A program made the position numbers and the translations under genes. From the NCBI GenBank assembly GCA_002474325.1, contig DKNL01000194.1, forward strand, positions 8,720-15,013: a stretch of 6,294 nucleotides of DNA, in the 5' to 3' direction. Below are positions 5,981-6,294 of the stretch, in pieces; positions within the stretch are counted from its first letter, which is position 1; each line of letters starts with the position of its first letter. Under the pieces are notes generated by a model. That model ran no database searches and was not told the origin of the DNA. It saw only the letters and a program-made list of their open reading frames with translations. This stretch comes from Opitutales bacterium UBA7389 (lineage in GTDB: Bacteria; Verrucomicrobiota; Verrucomicrobiia; Opitutales; Opitutaceae).

Positions 5981-6204
5981 CGAACGTCGGAGAGATGAGT
6001 ATTCACGTCGTCCCAAGAGCAGCGAGAGCACGAATAGTTCGGCGGTATTCTTAACTGCTATAACGCTACGACAAATGCACCCCCATTAGACAATCTAATA
6101 CGATAGCCGAGAACCCATTGTACCAATCATAGTGGTTTACAGGCAAGGAACGTTGTGAATCCACTTCCTAGGTGATTAAGTGCTACCTGTTTTATCCTAA
6201 AACT

Positions 6205-6230
6205 CATGGGTCTTGAATATAGAGCCCATG
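6205..6230 (-). terminator. hairpin near right edge, weak terminator candidate
   Basis: CATGGG-TCT (6205-6213) pairs with AGA-g-CCCATG (6221-6230): nine base pairs, one bulge, 7-nt loop. On the minus strand it is followed by AGTTTTAGG, a short T run, so it could end a transcript entering from beyond the right edge. No gene end is recognisable there. Confidence 0.25.
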
Positions 6231-6294
6231 AAACTGAAACCACCGAACCTTTATGATAAGTGCTTCTAACCCGAAATATCTAGGCATTAGAATC

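Larger units (their letters stand above)
5904..6294. other. non-coding right end, upstream of the LpxC-like gene
   Basis: 391 bp with no supported gene. It holds the ribosome-binding site and promoter of the LpxC-like gene and a hairpin at 6205-6230. A weaker second minus-strand promoter candidate exists (TACAAT at 6122-6117 with a TG extension and TTGCCT 18 nt upstream). An AT-rich 6-bp hairpin lies at 6085-6099. Short open frames here lack good starts. Confidence 0.5.

Noticed and set aside
5870..6031. 53-codon minus-strand frame starting at GTG and overlapping the LpxC-like start
   Set aside because: It has no ribosome-binding site and would cover the best promoter candidate in the window.
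6204..6293. Minus-strand frame open from the right edge for 29 codons, possible 3' end of a neighbouring gene
   Set aside because: A run this short is expected by chance fairly often, and its end falls inside a hairpin; it cannot be told from noise.
1522..6294. tRNA or rRNA genes in the intergenic regions
   Set aside because: No cloverleaf arrangement or conserved T-loop sequence was found on reading the gaps on both strands.

Overview
The window holds four protein genes, all on the minus strand and loosely spaced: gaps of about 255 to 415 bases separate them and the right end is non-coding. Read in the direction of transcription (right to left) they are an LpxC-family UDP-acyl-GlcNAc deacetylase-like protein, a secreted alpha/beta-hydrolase (esterase type), a secreted arylsulfatase-B-like sulfatase, and a second secreted sulfatase of a different subgroup. 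No rRNA, tRNA, CRISPR array, transposase or phage gene is visible.

Two divergent exported sulfatases, a secreted esterase, an LpxC homologue (so a Gram-negative envelope), sparse gene packing and roughly balanced base composition fit a PVC-group bacterium, most likely Verrucomicrobiota (or Planctomycetota), where large sulfatase collections serve degradation of sulfated algal or animal glycans. This is inference from protein style; there is no phylogenetic marker in the window.

Layout: 25-1521 sulfatase 1 (CMASR signature); 1522-1902 intergenic with a TATAAT-type promoter candidate and a perfect 9-bp hairpin; 1903-3324 sulfatase 2 (CTPTR signature, GKWHLGH); 3328-3584 short gap; 3585-4460 esterase; 4461-4874 a structured intergenic region with nested inverted repeats, a dyad, one perfect DnaA-box sequence and small-ORF candidates; 4875-5903 LpxC-like protein with a good Shine-Dalgarno and a convincing sigma70-like promoter; 5904-6294 non-coding with one hairpin.

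Sulfatase 1, sulfatase 2 and the esterase can be read as one functional group: removal of sulfate and of acyl or feruloyl-type esters from a polysaccharide outside the cytoplasm, before glycosidases that are not in the window. The sulfatases need a formylglycine-generating enzyme encoded elsewhere. The LpxC-like gene belongs to cytoplasmic lipid A chemistry by family, but several catalytic positions look changed, so its actual role is open. It is the most unusual gene here.
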